NCBI RefSeq assembly: GCF_003024605.1 | Contig: NZ_PYJQ01000004.1 | Location: 1 to 64,000, forward strand | DNA from: Rhizobium sp. JAB6 | GTDB taxonomy: Bacteria > Pseudomonadota > Alphaproteobacteria > Rhizobiales > Rhizobiaceae | Direction: 5' to 3' | Length of the DNA: 64,000 nucleotides | Shown: piece by piece, positions 34,359 through 42,429 of the stretch | How the letters are laid out: each line of letters opens with the position of its first letter | Numbering within the stretch: position 1 is the stretch's first letter | Notes under the pieces: model-generated | Seen by the model: only the letters and a program-made list of their open reading frames with translations | What the model was told of the DNA's origin: nothing | The model's database searches: none | Translations under genes and position numbers: made by a program

Positions 34359-35582
34359 ATGTCCAATCCTTATAGAGAGATTTTCCGAGCGCCCGGTGCC
34401 AAGGGCTTTTCAGCCGCCGCCTTCTTTGCCCGACTTCCGCTTGCCATGGCGCCGATCGGCATCGTCGCCATGCTGTCGCAGACACGCGGTGAATATTGGC
34501 TGGCCGGCGCGGTGTCAGCCACCTTCGCGCTGACCAATGCTTTCGTCTCGCCGCAGATATCGCGCTTCGTCGACCGGCTCGGCCAAAGTGCCGTCGTCGT
34601 GCCGGCCACCATCGTTTCGGTCGCCGCCTTCATCGTTCTCGTTGTCGCCGCAAATCAGATGTGGCCAGCCTGGACGCTATTTGCCTCGGCCTTTTTCGCG
34701 GCCGTCATGCCGAGCATACCTGCCCTGGTACGCGCGCGCTGGACGGAAATCTTTCGCGACCGGCCCGAGTTGAACACGGCCTTCGCATTCGAATCGGCAG
34801 CCGACGAGCTCGTCTACATCACCGGTGCGTCCCTTTCCGTCGGACTAGCCGTCTCGCTATTCCCGGAAGCCGGAATGGTCGCCAGCACTATCTTCCTCGC
34901 ACTCGGATCGGCAGCCTTCCTGATGCAACGATCGACGGAGCCCAAGGTTCGTGCTGTCGATGCCGCAGCGCCGCAACACTCGGCGATCCGGCTGCGACCG
35001 GTCCAGATCATCACGCTCGCCCTGATCTTCGTGGGAGCCACCTTCGCAACTGCGGAAGTCAGTGCCGTCGCCATCACCAAGCAACTTGGTGAACCGAGTG
35101 CCGCAAGCATCGTCATCGGCGTCTATGCGCTCGGTTCCTTCGTCGTCGGCCTCATCATCGGAGCGCTGAATCTTAAAATGCGGCTGCAGCGTCAGCTACT
35201 GGTGGCCGTCACGGTCCTTACCATCACCTCCCTGCCGCTTCTTGCTGCCAGCACCTCGGTCGCACTGCTCGCCTTTGCCGTTTTCCTCAGCGGCGTCGCC
35301 ATTTCCCCGACCTTCATCACCGCCTTCGGGCTGATCGAACGCCGCGTGCCGGAGGCCATGCTGACGGAGGGCGTGACCTGGGTCATGACCGGCATCGGTA
35401 TCGGCATGGCACTCGGCGCCTTCGTCTCCGGCTGGGTGGTGGATAGTTTCGGCCCCGCCAACGGCTTCTGGGTTTCAGTCGCGGCAACCATCGCAGCCGT
35501 CGTCGTCATAGCGCTCGGCCAGGCTAGCCTTTCCGGCGCACGAGCATCCAGCACGGCCACCGTTACGCAGCTGGCCGAATGA
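34359..35582 (+). CDS. MFS transporter
   Basis: About 407 residues with some twelve membrane helices, a major facilitator of the small-molecule exporter kind. The N-terminal half includes GFSAAAFFARLPLAMAPIG, and an RxxxxR-type loop is weak. The C-terminal half begins near VQIITLALIFVGATF. The frame opens at 34293, inside an operator repeat. ATG 34359 has AGGGA eight bases upstream and is preferred. Location opposite a TetR gene suggests inducible efflux. Substrate unknown. Confidence 0.87.
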   Translation: MSNPYREIFRAPGAKGFSAAAFFARLPLAMAPIGIVAMLSQTRGEYWLAGAVSATFALTNAFVSPQISRFVDRLGQSAVVVPATIVSVAAFIVLVVAANQMWPAWTLFASAFFAAVMPSIPALVRARWTEIFRDRPELNTAFAFESAADELVYITGASLSVGLAVSLFPEAGMVASTIFLALGSAAFLMQRSTEPKVRAVDAAAPQHSAIRLRPVQIITLALIFVGATFATAEVSAVAITKQLGEPSAASIVIGVYALGSFVVGLIIGALNLKMRLQRQLLVAVTVLTITSLPLLAASTSVALLAFAVFLSGVAISPTFITAFGLIERRVPEAMLTEGVTWVMTGIGIGMALGAFVSGWVVDSFGPANGFWVSVAATIAAVVVIALGQASLSGARASSTATVTQLAE

Positions 35583-35594
35583 GGGGACGGGAGA

Positions 35595-35609
35595 GCCGCC
35601 TGCGGCGGC
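35595..35609. terminator. Short hairpin between convergent genes
   Basis: GCCGCC-TGC-GGCGGC forms a 6-bp stem with a 3-base loop, 13 bp after the MFS stop and before the end of the convergent Pr6Pr gene. It is followed by ATATT only. A terminator role is possible. Confidence 0.35.
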
Positions 35610-35662
35610 ATATTGCTCCGTGACGAATTTGTCCGCGGAACAACATTGCCTGTTCCTGCAGC

Positions 35663-36304
35663 CTATGCGCGCCGAAAGACCCGTTGCCGGGTGCTGACCC
35701 AGTCGAGAAAAGTCAGCGCCCCTCCCAAAACCAGAAAGGCTGTGGCCAGCAGCGCCATGTTCAGCAGGACGGCTTCAAGGCCGATATCGCGGACATCCAG
35801 GAACGGATATGGATAGAAGCGGGAGACATACCCATGCGCAAGCGTATAAACGGAATAGGCTGCGGGAAAAGCCAGCCACCAGAGCATATCGCGCCAGGAA
35901 AGCTTGCCGCGCTCGCTCAGAAAAACCCAATCCAAGGCATACAGCACCGGAACACAATAATGGAGTATCTGGTCACCGAACAATTGCCAGCCGCGGGGGT
36001 GCCAAACGTCCCTTAGCATGAAGACATAAACGATGCCCGCAATCCCCACGTAGATAAGGAGGGCGCCTCGGATTGACGGCCTGCTCGCCCATTGACCGAT
36101 CGACGAGCGCGGCACGATCTGCGCGCAAAGCAGTATCGCAGCAAGCAGGAGATTGGACTGAATGGTGAAATAGCTGAAGAAATTCACCGTCATCGTCAGC
36201 CGGGAAACATGCGCGGCGGGTATGATGGCGAAATATGAAACCGCGATACCCGATAAAGCGAGTAGCGCAAGCAGATATCGATAGATGGGAATCAAGCCTC
36301 TCAT
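35663..36304 (-). CDS. Pr6Pr family integral membrane protein
   Basis: About 213 residues with six hydrophobic helices. The pattern matches the Pr6Pr (FAR-17a/AIG1-like) family: NFFSYFTIQSNLLLAAILL near residue 42, LHYCVPVLYALDWVF near residue 115, and SVYTLAHGYVSRFYPYPFLD near residue 150. Function in bacteria is unknown. The frame extends to 36442, but ATG 36304 has GAGG upstream and starts the conserved MRGLIPIYRYLLALLALSG. No operon partner is evident. Confidence 0.8.
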   Translation of the reverse strand: MRGLIPIYRYLLALLALSGIAVSYFAIIPAAHVSRLTMTVNFFSYFTIQSNLLLAAILLCAQIVPRSSIGQWASRPSIRGALLIYVGIAGIVYVFMLRDVWHPRGWQLFGDQILHYCVPVLYALDWVFLSERGKLSWRDMLWWLAFPAAYSVYTLAHGYVSRFYPYPFLDVRDIGLEAVLLNMALLATAFLVLGGALTFLDWVSTRQRVFRRA

Positions 36305-36635
36305 GAAGCCTCGCCTGCTGAATCGCCGCCGCAGCGGAGGCTGGGAAAATTTAACATCGAAACCGTTCGATTTCATCGAAATTCCATATCTCATCGAAGA
36401 CAAGACACACCCCGAAACTTCCGCCAGTCCGCCAAACTCCACGGTAAGATCGGCCGTATCGGAGATAAATCCGCTCGCAGAAGACTATTCGATTGCGGCA
36501 AATCAAAAGCAAGCATCGAACGGCCAAAGCAGCCCTTCGGCCGTGAAGCGACCGGCTCTTCTAGGGATCGCCGGCTTGATATCGGTACGTTGATGCTTGA
36601 AAGCCGCTTGCAGGACGCGCTCTCGCAGGAGATCG
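36305..36635. other. Intergenic region without a supported gene
   Basis: About 330 bp between the start of the Pr6Pr gene and the end of the ThDP-enzyme gene, both on the minus strand. Open frames here are short, lack ribosome sites and show no recognisable protein. No hairpin or repeat stood out. Confidence 0.5.
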
Positions 36636-38264
36636 TCAGATGCGCATGCGCGGCACGTCGTTGGGATCGAGGCGCAGCTCGATCAGCACCGGGCGATTGC
36701 GATTCCTGATGGCGTCCAGAGCGCCTTCAAGCTGATCGGCCGAGTTGACCGCAATACCGTGGCCGCCGAGCGCGGTAGCGACCTCGGCAAACGAAGGCCA
36801 GTCGAACTGGGTGAGACCCGGGTCCATCTTCCGATCGCGAAACTGGATATGTTCCGCCCCATAGGCGGAATCATTGCAGACGATGACGATCAGGTCCTGC
36901 CCCAGACGCACGGCGGTATTGAACTCGTTGACGCCGCTCATCATGAAACCGCCGTCCCCGGTGAAAAGCACGACCGGCCGATCCGGCGCGGCAACGCTTG
37001 CGCCGATCGCTTCCTGCAATCCAAGACCGATCGAGCCGAAATTTGCCGTCACGACGAAACTGCTGGGATCGCCGACCGAAATCCGGCACCAGACCTCGGT
37101 CATGAAACGTCCGCCGTCGGTCACAAGCACTCTGTTCTTCGGCAGGGCTTTTTCCAGCTCCTCGAGCGCCCAGATGTAGTTTACATATCCCGCATTCGTC
37201 TTGCCGCGCTGATCGGGTGGATGGGTGGTGAGCGAGGGAATATCCAGTTCACGCGTGAAGCCGCTGGGCGGAATTTCCGCCATATCCAGCCAATGAACGA
37301 AATTGTCTGCCGTCAATCCCGCATCGGCCACCAAAGCCGCATCCGGATGAATGTTCCTGCCGATGGCGCGCGCATCCATATCGATCTGGACAACGCGCTT
37401 GCCCTTCGGGAGCTTGCCCCTGTCGGTGGTGAAGTCATGCAGTCCCGCTCCAAAGCAGATCAGGCAATCCGTCCTGGCGATCAGCTCATAGGCGGCGGGT
37501 GTGCTGAGCGTGCCGAATATGTCCATATTATAGGGATGACCGCCGAAGAGGCCCTTGGCTTTCAAGGTCGTTGCAAGCGGCGCCTCCAGCCGATCCGCCA
37601 GCCGGATCAGCTGATCGCGCGCGCTGCAAGCCCCGCCGCCCGCGAGAATGAGCGGACGCTTTGCCGAAGCGATCATGCCGATGGCCCTGTCCAGCGCATC
37701 GCCCTCGGGCACATAGCCGGGAGCGTCGAAGACTTCGAAGACAGCCCGCTCGTGAGCCTGTTCGCACCACATGAAATCGGCGGGCATATTCAAGACGATC
37801 GGACGCCGCTCGACGCGGGCTCGGTAGAAAGCGCGGGCGACATCCCGGGTTGCGGTTTCCGGTGAGCGCATCTGCTCGAACCCGGCGCCGGTGGCCTTGA
37901 CCACCTCGCGCTGATCGATGCTTTGCAGGTGGTGCGGGTTGACAACCGGCGTGTCACCCGCCAGGAGCACCATCGGGATGGAGCCGCGCACACCTTCGGT
38001 GAGCGCCGTGACGCAATTGGTCAAAGCCGGACCGTGGGTTACGCTCGCCACACCCACCCTGCCCGCGACGTGGGCATAGGCAAGCGCCATCAGGACCGAA
38101 CTTCCCTCGTGCGCTGCCGGCACGAAACGGCCGCCGCATCCGCGCACATAATGGTCGATCATGAAGAGATTGGCATCCCCCATGAGACCGAACATCGTCC
38201 CGACATCGTGATCACGAACCGCGCGAGCGATCGACTGGTACACATAGATCGTATTGTCGGTCAT
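36636..38264 (-). CDS. Thiamine-diphosphate enzyme, acetolactate-synthase-like
   Basis: A 542-residue ThDP enzyme with the usual three domains. The N-terminal PYR domain has the activating Glu in PAAHEGSSVLMALAYA. The middle nucleotide-binding-like domain includes RPLILAGGGACSARDQL. The C-terminal PP domain has the GDG motif LFTGDGGFMMSGVNEFNTAV, ending at the conserved Asn region LIVIVCND. It would decarboxylate a 2-keto acid or join two. The reaction is not clear, and there is no regulatory small subunit nearby as for true acetohydroxyacid synthase. It is divergent from a purine permease gene. Confidence 0.82.
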   Translation of the reverse strand: MTDNTIYVYQSIARAVRDHDVGTMFGLMGDANLFMIDHYVRGCGGRFVPAAHEGSSVLMALAYAHVAGRVGVASVTHGPALTNCVTALTEGVRGSIPMVLLAGDTPVVNPHHLQSIDQREVVKATGAGFEQMRSPETATRDVARAFYRARVERRPIVLNMPADFMWCEQAHERAVFEVFDAPGYVPEGDALDRAIGMIASAKRPLILAGGGACSARDQLIRLADRLEAPLATTLKAKGLFGGHPYNMDIFGTLSTPAAYELIARTDCLICFGAGLHDFTTDRGKLPKGKRVVQIDMDARAIGRNIHPDAALVADAGLTADNFVHWLDMAEIPPSGFTRELDIPSLTTHPPDQRGKTNAGYVNYIWALEELEKALPKNRVLVTDGGRFMTEVWCRISVGDPSSFVVTANFGSIGLGLQEAIGASVAAPDRPVVLFTGDGGFMMSGVNEFNTAVRLGQDLIVIVCNDSAYGAEHIQFRDRKMDPGLTQFDWPSFAEVATALGGHGIAVNSADQLEGALDAIRNRNRPVLIELRLDPNDVPRMRI

Positions 38265-38599
38265 TGAGTATTTCCCCCGCCGCAGCGCGTCAAATCGGTG
38301 ACGCTCAGAATATCAGGAAGACTGTGCAAGAGGTGCGCAAGTTGGAGATCAAATATCCATTTTCGCGCAAGACAATGCCTGGCCTTTTGAAGATCATACA
38401 TGATTTGTGCGTATACGGATGCGATGACCTCAAGACATCTCCTCATGGGTTTGGGTGTGAGATGTCATGCTACCATCTCCGGCACGCCTTCCGATAAGGT
38501 GTTTCGCATTTTTCTATAAAGTCTTGCGGCGGCTCACCCCGTAACGTGCGACGCTCGTTTGGAGGAAACGAGAAACGCAAAGGTATGGAGGAGATTACC
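38265..38599. other. Divergent intergenic region with an 8-bp inverted repeat
   Basis: 335 bp between the ThDP-enzyme and the purine-permease starts. GACATCTC (38434-38441) and GAGATGTC (38459-38466) form an inverted repeat with a 17-base gap. This could be a regulator site or a leader hairpin. GGAGG at 38561 is too far from the chosen start to act as its ribosome site. No gene is supported here. Confidence 0.45.
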
Positions 38600-40072
38600 T
38601 TGGCAGAAGCAGCAGAGGAAAATACCGCACGCCTATCCCCCGAAGATGAAAAACTCAGCATCGGCGCCAATCTGGCCTATGGGCTTCAGCATGTTCTGAC
38701 CATGTATGGCGGCATCGTCGCCGTTCCATTGATCATTGGCCAGGCCTCAGGCCTCACGCCGGCCGACGTCGGTCTGCTCGTGACCGCATCGCTGTTTGCC
38801 GGCGGTCTTGCGACCATCCTGCAGACGATGGGGATACCCTTTTTCGGCAGCCGCCTTCCCCTCGTGCAAGGCGTATCCTTTTCCGGGGTCGCAACGATGA
38901 TTGCCATTACCGGACATGGTGGCATACAGGCGGTATTCGGAGCGGTTATTGCGGCATCGCTTATCGGGCTCATCATCACGCCCGTCTTTTCACGCGTCAC
39001 ACGCTTCTTTCCGCCTATCGTCACCGGCATTGTCATCACGACCATCGGGCTCACGCTCATGCCGGTTGCGGCGGGCTGGGCCATGGGCGGCAACAGGAGC
39101 GCGCCGGATTTCGGCAGCCAGGCCAATATTCTGCTTGCCGCCGCGACGCTCATGATCGTGCTGCTGCTCAGCAAGCTGGGAAGTGCCGCAATATCGAGAT
39201 TATCGATCCTGCTCGCCATCATCATCGGCACGGGGATCGCCTATGCAGCCGGCATTGCCGATTTCTCGCGGGTGATGAACGGACCACTTGTCGCCCTACC
39301 GCAGATCTTCCATTTCGGCTATCCTGTATTCGATACGGCGGCAATCATCTCGATGTGCATCGTCATCATGGTGACGCTGGTCGAAACCTCGGCGGATATC
39401 CTCGCCGTCGGCGAGATCGTCGGCACCAAGGTTGACGCGCGCCGGCTCGGCGACGGCTTGCGCGCCGATATGCTTTCCAGCATCCTCGCCCCGGTCGTCG
39501 GCTCCTTCACCCAGAGTGCCTTTGCCCAGAATGTCGGCCTTGTGGCCGTGACCGGCATCAAGAGCCGATTTGTCGTGGCGACCGGCGGCCTTTTTCTCGT
39601 CGCCCTCGGCTTGCTGCCGATCGTCGGCCGCATCGTCGCGGCGGTGCCGAGTTCCGTCCTCGGCGGGGCGGGGCTCGTCCTCTTTGGGACGGTTGCGGCA
39701 AGTGGTATCCGCACACTCGCCAAGGTCGACTACGAGAACAACATGAATCTCATCATCGTGGCGACCTCGATCGGCTTCGGCATGATCCCGATCGCCTCGC
39801 CGGGCTTCTACGAGCACTTTCCCGCATGGGTCATCACCATCTTCCACTCGGGTATCAGTTCGGCGGCCTTGATGGCGATCACGCTGAACCTCCTGTTCAA
39901 TCACCTCACGACCGGAAACTCGGATCAGCAATCGGTCTTCGTTGCGGGAACGGAACGCCTGATCCATTACCAGGATATTGCCGGCCTGCATGACGGCGAT
40001 TATTTCCTGAACGGCAAACTCTACGACGCCAATGGCTCTGAAGTGCCGCTGATCCCTGCGGAAGCGCATTGA
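38600..40072 (+). CDS. Xanthine/urate-type purine permease, NCS2 (NAT) family
   Basis: About 490 residues with fourteen expected membrane segments. The NAT signature reads QNVGLVAVTG near residue 315, and LQHVLTMYGGIVAVPLIIGQ is the conserved first helix. NAT members with this signature generally carry xanthine, uric acid or uracil with protons. The open frame reaches 38546. ATG 38585 lacks a spaced ribosome site, while TTG 38600 has a strong GGAGGA (38587-38592) seven bases upstream, so a TTG start is proposed. The gene sits about 10 kb from the purine island and has no catabolic neighbour. Confidence 0.85.
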   Translation: MAEAAEENTARLSPEDEKLSIGANLAYGLQHVLTMYGGIVAVPLIIGQASGLTPADVGLLVTASLFAGGLATILQTMGIPFFGSRLPLVQGVSFSGVATMIAITGHGGIQAVFGAVIAASLIGLIITPVFSRVTRFFPPIVTGIVITTIGLTLMPVAAGWAMGGNRSAPDFGSQANILLAAATLMIVLLLSKLGSAAISRLSILLAIIIGTGIAYAAGIADFSRVMNGPLVALPQIFHFGYPVFDTAAIISMCIVIMVTLVETSADILAVGEIVGTKVDARRLGDGLRADMLSSILAPVVGSFTQSAFAQNVGLVAVTGIKSRFVVATGGLFLVALGLLPIVGRIVAAVPSSVLGGAGLVLFGTVAASGIRTLAKVDYENNMNLIIVATSIGFGMIPIASPGFYEHFPAWVITIFHSGISSAALMAITLNLLFNHLTTGNSDQQSVFVAGTERLIHYQDIAGLHDGDYFLNGKLYDANGSEVPLIPAEAH

Positions 40073-40091
40073 ACGCAAACAGACCCGCTTC

Positions 40092-40128
40092 GGCGGCTTC
40101 AAAGCTTCGGCATCTTGGAGCCGCCTCC
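40092..40128 (+). terminator. Hairpin terminator after the NCS2 permease
   Basis: GGCGGCTTCAA (40092-40102) pairs with TTGGAGCCGCC (40115-40125), 11 bp with one G-U wobble. The loop itself contains a GC-TTCG-GC mini-hairpin. TCCTT follows. It lies 20 bp after the permease stop codon. Confidence 0.55.
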
Positions 40129-40830
40129 TTATGCAGTCCCAACTGCTATTGCTGATAGATGCGGCGTTTTGGACGCGGTTTGAAGCCTCTACGGTGCTAT
40201 CGCACCCTCAAAGGCCGCCGCCTCTCACCGTCTTGATCGATTCCGTCAACACCGTCGCCCGGGCGTATTCCATGGCTGCGCCGGCCCCTTCAATCCAGTC
40301 GGCTGCCGGGCGGCAGGACTGACGAAGCATTACCACGTTCGCAAGTGGGGTGCGGGCCGAGTTCGGCTTTGAGCGCAGCGCCTTCGCGTCATCACCGGTA
40401 GACCGACGGGTCGTAAATCCGACTCTTCCTCCGGCAAGCCCCAAGGACCTTGAGTAAGGCGCGTCAAAATTTGCGTTTGCCGCCCGGCGCACCTATGCGC
40501 CCTACAGTATATTTCTATGTAAAACTTATTATTTTGCGAAATCTTGTACAAAGATAATATACATATGGTATGTTTATTAAGTAAGTCCCGCTAATATACT
40601 TTGTAAAAGTACTAAGTTTACATTAGTTTATGGTGTATTTTTGCACCTGTGACGGATTTATGAAGACAAAATACATAACAACTTCGAACTATTCTATTCC
40701 GGTACGCCATTAGCCTCGCTAGCGTGCCTGCACGAAAGTTTTTGAGCTTTCGGTAAGAGGGACCCCGAATTGATGGACGTGGCGGATAACCTCCGACTGC
40801 GTTCCGATCCGGCAAACGATTGGAGAAAAA
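40129..40830. other. Long leader/intergenic region before the porin gene
   Basis: About 700 bp without a supported gene. The first half is ordinary GC and holds only weak open frames, including a 94-codon minus-strand one at 40208-40492 with no recognisable protein. From about 40500 to 40690 the sequence becomes strongly A/T-rich, unlike anything nearby, which suggests a strong promoter or regulator region and a long leader for the porin. Confidence 0.5.
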
Positions 40831-41880
40831 ATGAATATCAAGAGCCTTCTTCTCGGCTCCGCTGCTGCGCTTGCAGCAGTTTCCGGTGCTCACGCGGCCG
40901 ACGCTATTGTTGCTGCTGAGCCCGAGCCGCTGGAATACGTTCGCATCTGCGACGCTTACGGTGCCGGTTACTTCTTCATCCCGGGCACGGAAACCTGCCT
41001 CAAGATCGGTGGTAAGGTTCGTACCGAAGGTCAGTGGTACGACGCCTACAACCCGAACACTCATTTTGGCACTCTCTGGCACACTCGTGCTGAGCTGCAG
41101 TTCCAGACGGCAACGGACACCGAATACGGCCCGCTGAAGACCAACACCGAACTGCGTTGGGACTGGCAGGAAGGCAATGCCACGGCGACCAACCTGCTGC
41201 ACGCCAGCATCAGCCTCGGCGGCTTCACCATTGGTAAGGAAGACTCGCAGTTCAACGTCTTCACCGGTTATGCCGGCGACGTCATCAACGACGACGTGAT
41301 CGCTGACGGCCCGTATGAACTGAACCAGATCACCTACAACTACGACGCCGGCAACGGCTTCACGGCTGTGATCTCGGTCGAAGACAGCAACTCCGGCCCT
41401 GGCGCCACCGGCGCAAACGGCGAAGACAGCCACAACCACTACGCTCCTGATGTTGTTGCCGGTGCTGGCTTCAAGTCTGGTGCATGGAGCTTCAAGCTCG
41501 TTGGCGGCTACGACTCGATCGTTGAAGAAGGCGCCATCAAGGCTCGTGTCGATGCCGACTTCGGCGTCTTCTCGGTCTTCGTGATGGGCGGCTGGAACAC
41601 CGATGGCGACAAGCTCAACAAGTATGCGCCTGGCGATTCGATCGGCCAGAGCTGGGGTGACTGGGCTGTTTGGGGTGGCGTTGGCGTTCCCGTCAACGAC
41701 AAGCTGAAGTGGAACCTGCAGCTCGCCTACACGGACAACAAGACCTTCGCCGCAACCACGAACGTCAAGTGGCATCCGGTCAAGAACCTCCTGATTCAGC
41801 CGGAAATTTCCTACACCAACTGGGACTCCATCAACCAGGATCAGTGGGCAGGCAGGCTCCGCTTCGAGCGCACCTTCTAA
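40831..41880 (+). CDS. ropA: RopA-type outer-membrane porin
   Basis: A 349-residue rhizobial porin. The signal peptide (MNIKSLLLGSAAALAAVSGA) is followed by the hallmark YVRICDAYGAGYFFIPGTET and CLKIGGKVRTEG, then alternating beta-strand sequence ending RLRFERTF with the C-terminal Phe expected for outer-membrane insertion. It forms a passive pore for small solutes. Codon use is unusually even and biased to frequent codons, as for a highly expressed gene. GGAG (40821-40824) precedes the ATG. Several ropA-like copies usually occur per genome, so the symbol denotes the family. Confidence 0.88.
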   Translation: MNIKSLLLGSAAALAAVSGAHAADAIVAAEPEPLEYVRICDAYGAGYFFIPGTETCLKIGGKVRTEGQWYDAYNPNTHFGTLWHTRAELQFQTATDTEYGPLKTNTELRWDWQEGNATATNLLHASISLGGFTIGKEDSQFNVFTGYAGDVINDDVIADGPYELNQITYNYDAGNGFTAVISVEDSNSGPGATGANGEDSHNHYAPDVVAGAGFKSGAWSFKLVGGYDSIVEEGAIKARVDADFGVFSVFVMGGWNTDGDKLNKYAPGDSIGQSWGDWAVWGGVGVPVNDKLKWNLQLAYTDNKTFAATTNVKWHPVKNLLIQPEISYTNWDSINQDQWAGRLRFERTF

Positions 41881-41914
41881 TCTGATCTGAACTAGACCTC
41901 CGATCAGAGACGGG

Positions 41915-41946
41915 AGAAGACCTGGTTTCCCTCCGGGTCTTCTTCC
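41915..41946 (+). terminator. Terminator hairpin after the porin gene
   Basis: AGAAGACCTGG (41915-41925) pairs with CCGGGTCTTCT (41933-41943) with one G-U wobble and a 7-base loop. It lies 34 bp after the porin stop. The following U-run is short. Confidence 0.65.
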
Positions 41947-42429
41947 ATAATTCATTGAAGCCATATTCCGGCTGTCATTTCCAATCCATATGTCACGCAG
42001 TCCGAGCAAGGCGAGAAGAAGCGCTCGCGTTACCGAGGCGAAACTTTCCAGCCTGACGGCCTGCGCCTACCGCGATAAGACACGCCGGGGAGACACTGCT
42101 TTCGTAATCCCTCCCCTTGCCGCACATTGCCCGCCGCGAGACCTAAGAAAGGGTACTCCGACCCGTAAGATCCGAAGATGATACCGCCTGACGCACCTGG
42201 GCATAGCCGAGGAACGTTTCGCGTAGCATGTTCTGTGGCATCTCAAGGTCGAATCAGCGAGATTCAACTTTGTCTTTGCGGAGGAGTTGACGGTCTTCGC
42301 ACTCGCGCAACCCAAATGTTTCGAGAATCTTTCCCGAAGGAAAGCATCTGTCTGGTTGCCAAAAAACCATAATTGTTCCACCTAGATTATAGATTGAACA
42401 TTTAACGTTGAGAATCGGGCCCAGACTTG
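41947..42429. other. Intergenic region without a supported gene
   Basis: About 480 bp between porin and protease genes. A minus-strand open frame (42067-42381, 104 codons) has no ribosome site or recognisable sequence and is not accepted. The last 60 bp before the protease are A/T-rich and may hold its promoter. Confidence 0.5.

Noticed and set aside
38265..38599. Possible purine or xanthine riboswitch before the NAT-type permease
   Set aside because: One inverted repeat is present, but I could not match it to a known purine or xanthine-sensing RNA consensus from memory. A covariance-model search would decide.
40208..40492. 94-codon minus-strand frame between the NCS2 permease and porin
   Set aside because: No ribosome site, no recognisable domain; composition not distinguishable from chance.
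40618..42009. 463-codon minus-strand frame opposite the porin gene
   Set aside because: Antisense to a porin with signal peptide and family signature, and composition is not protein-like.
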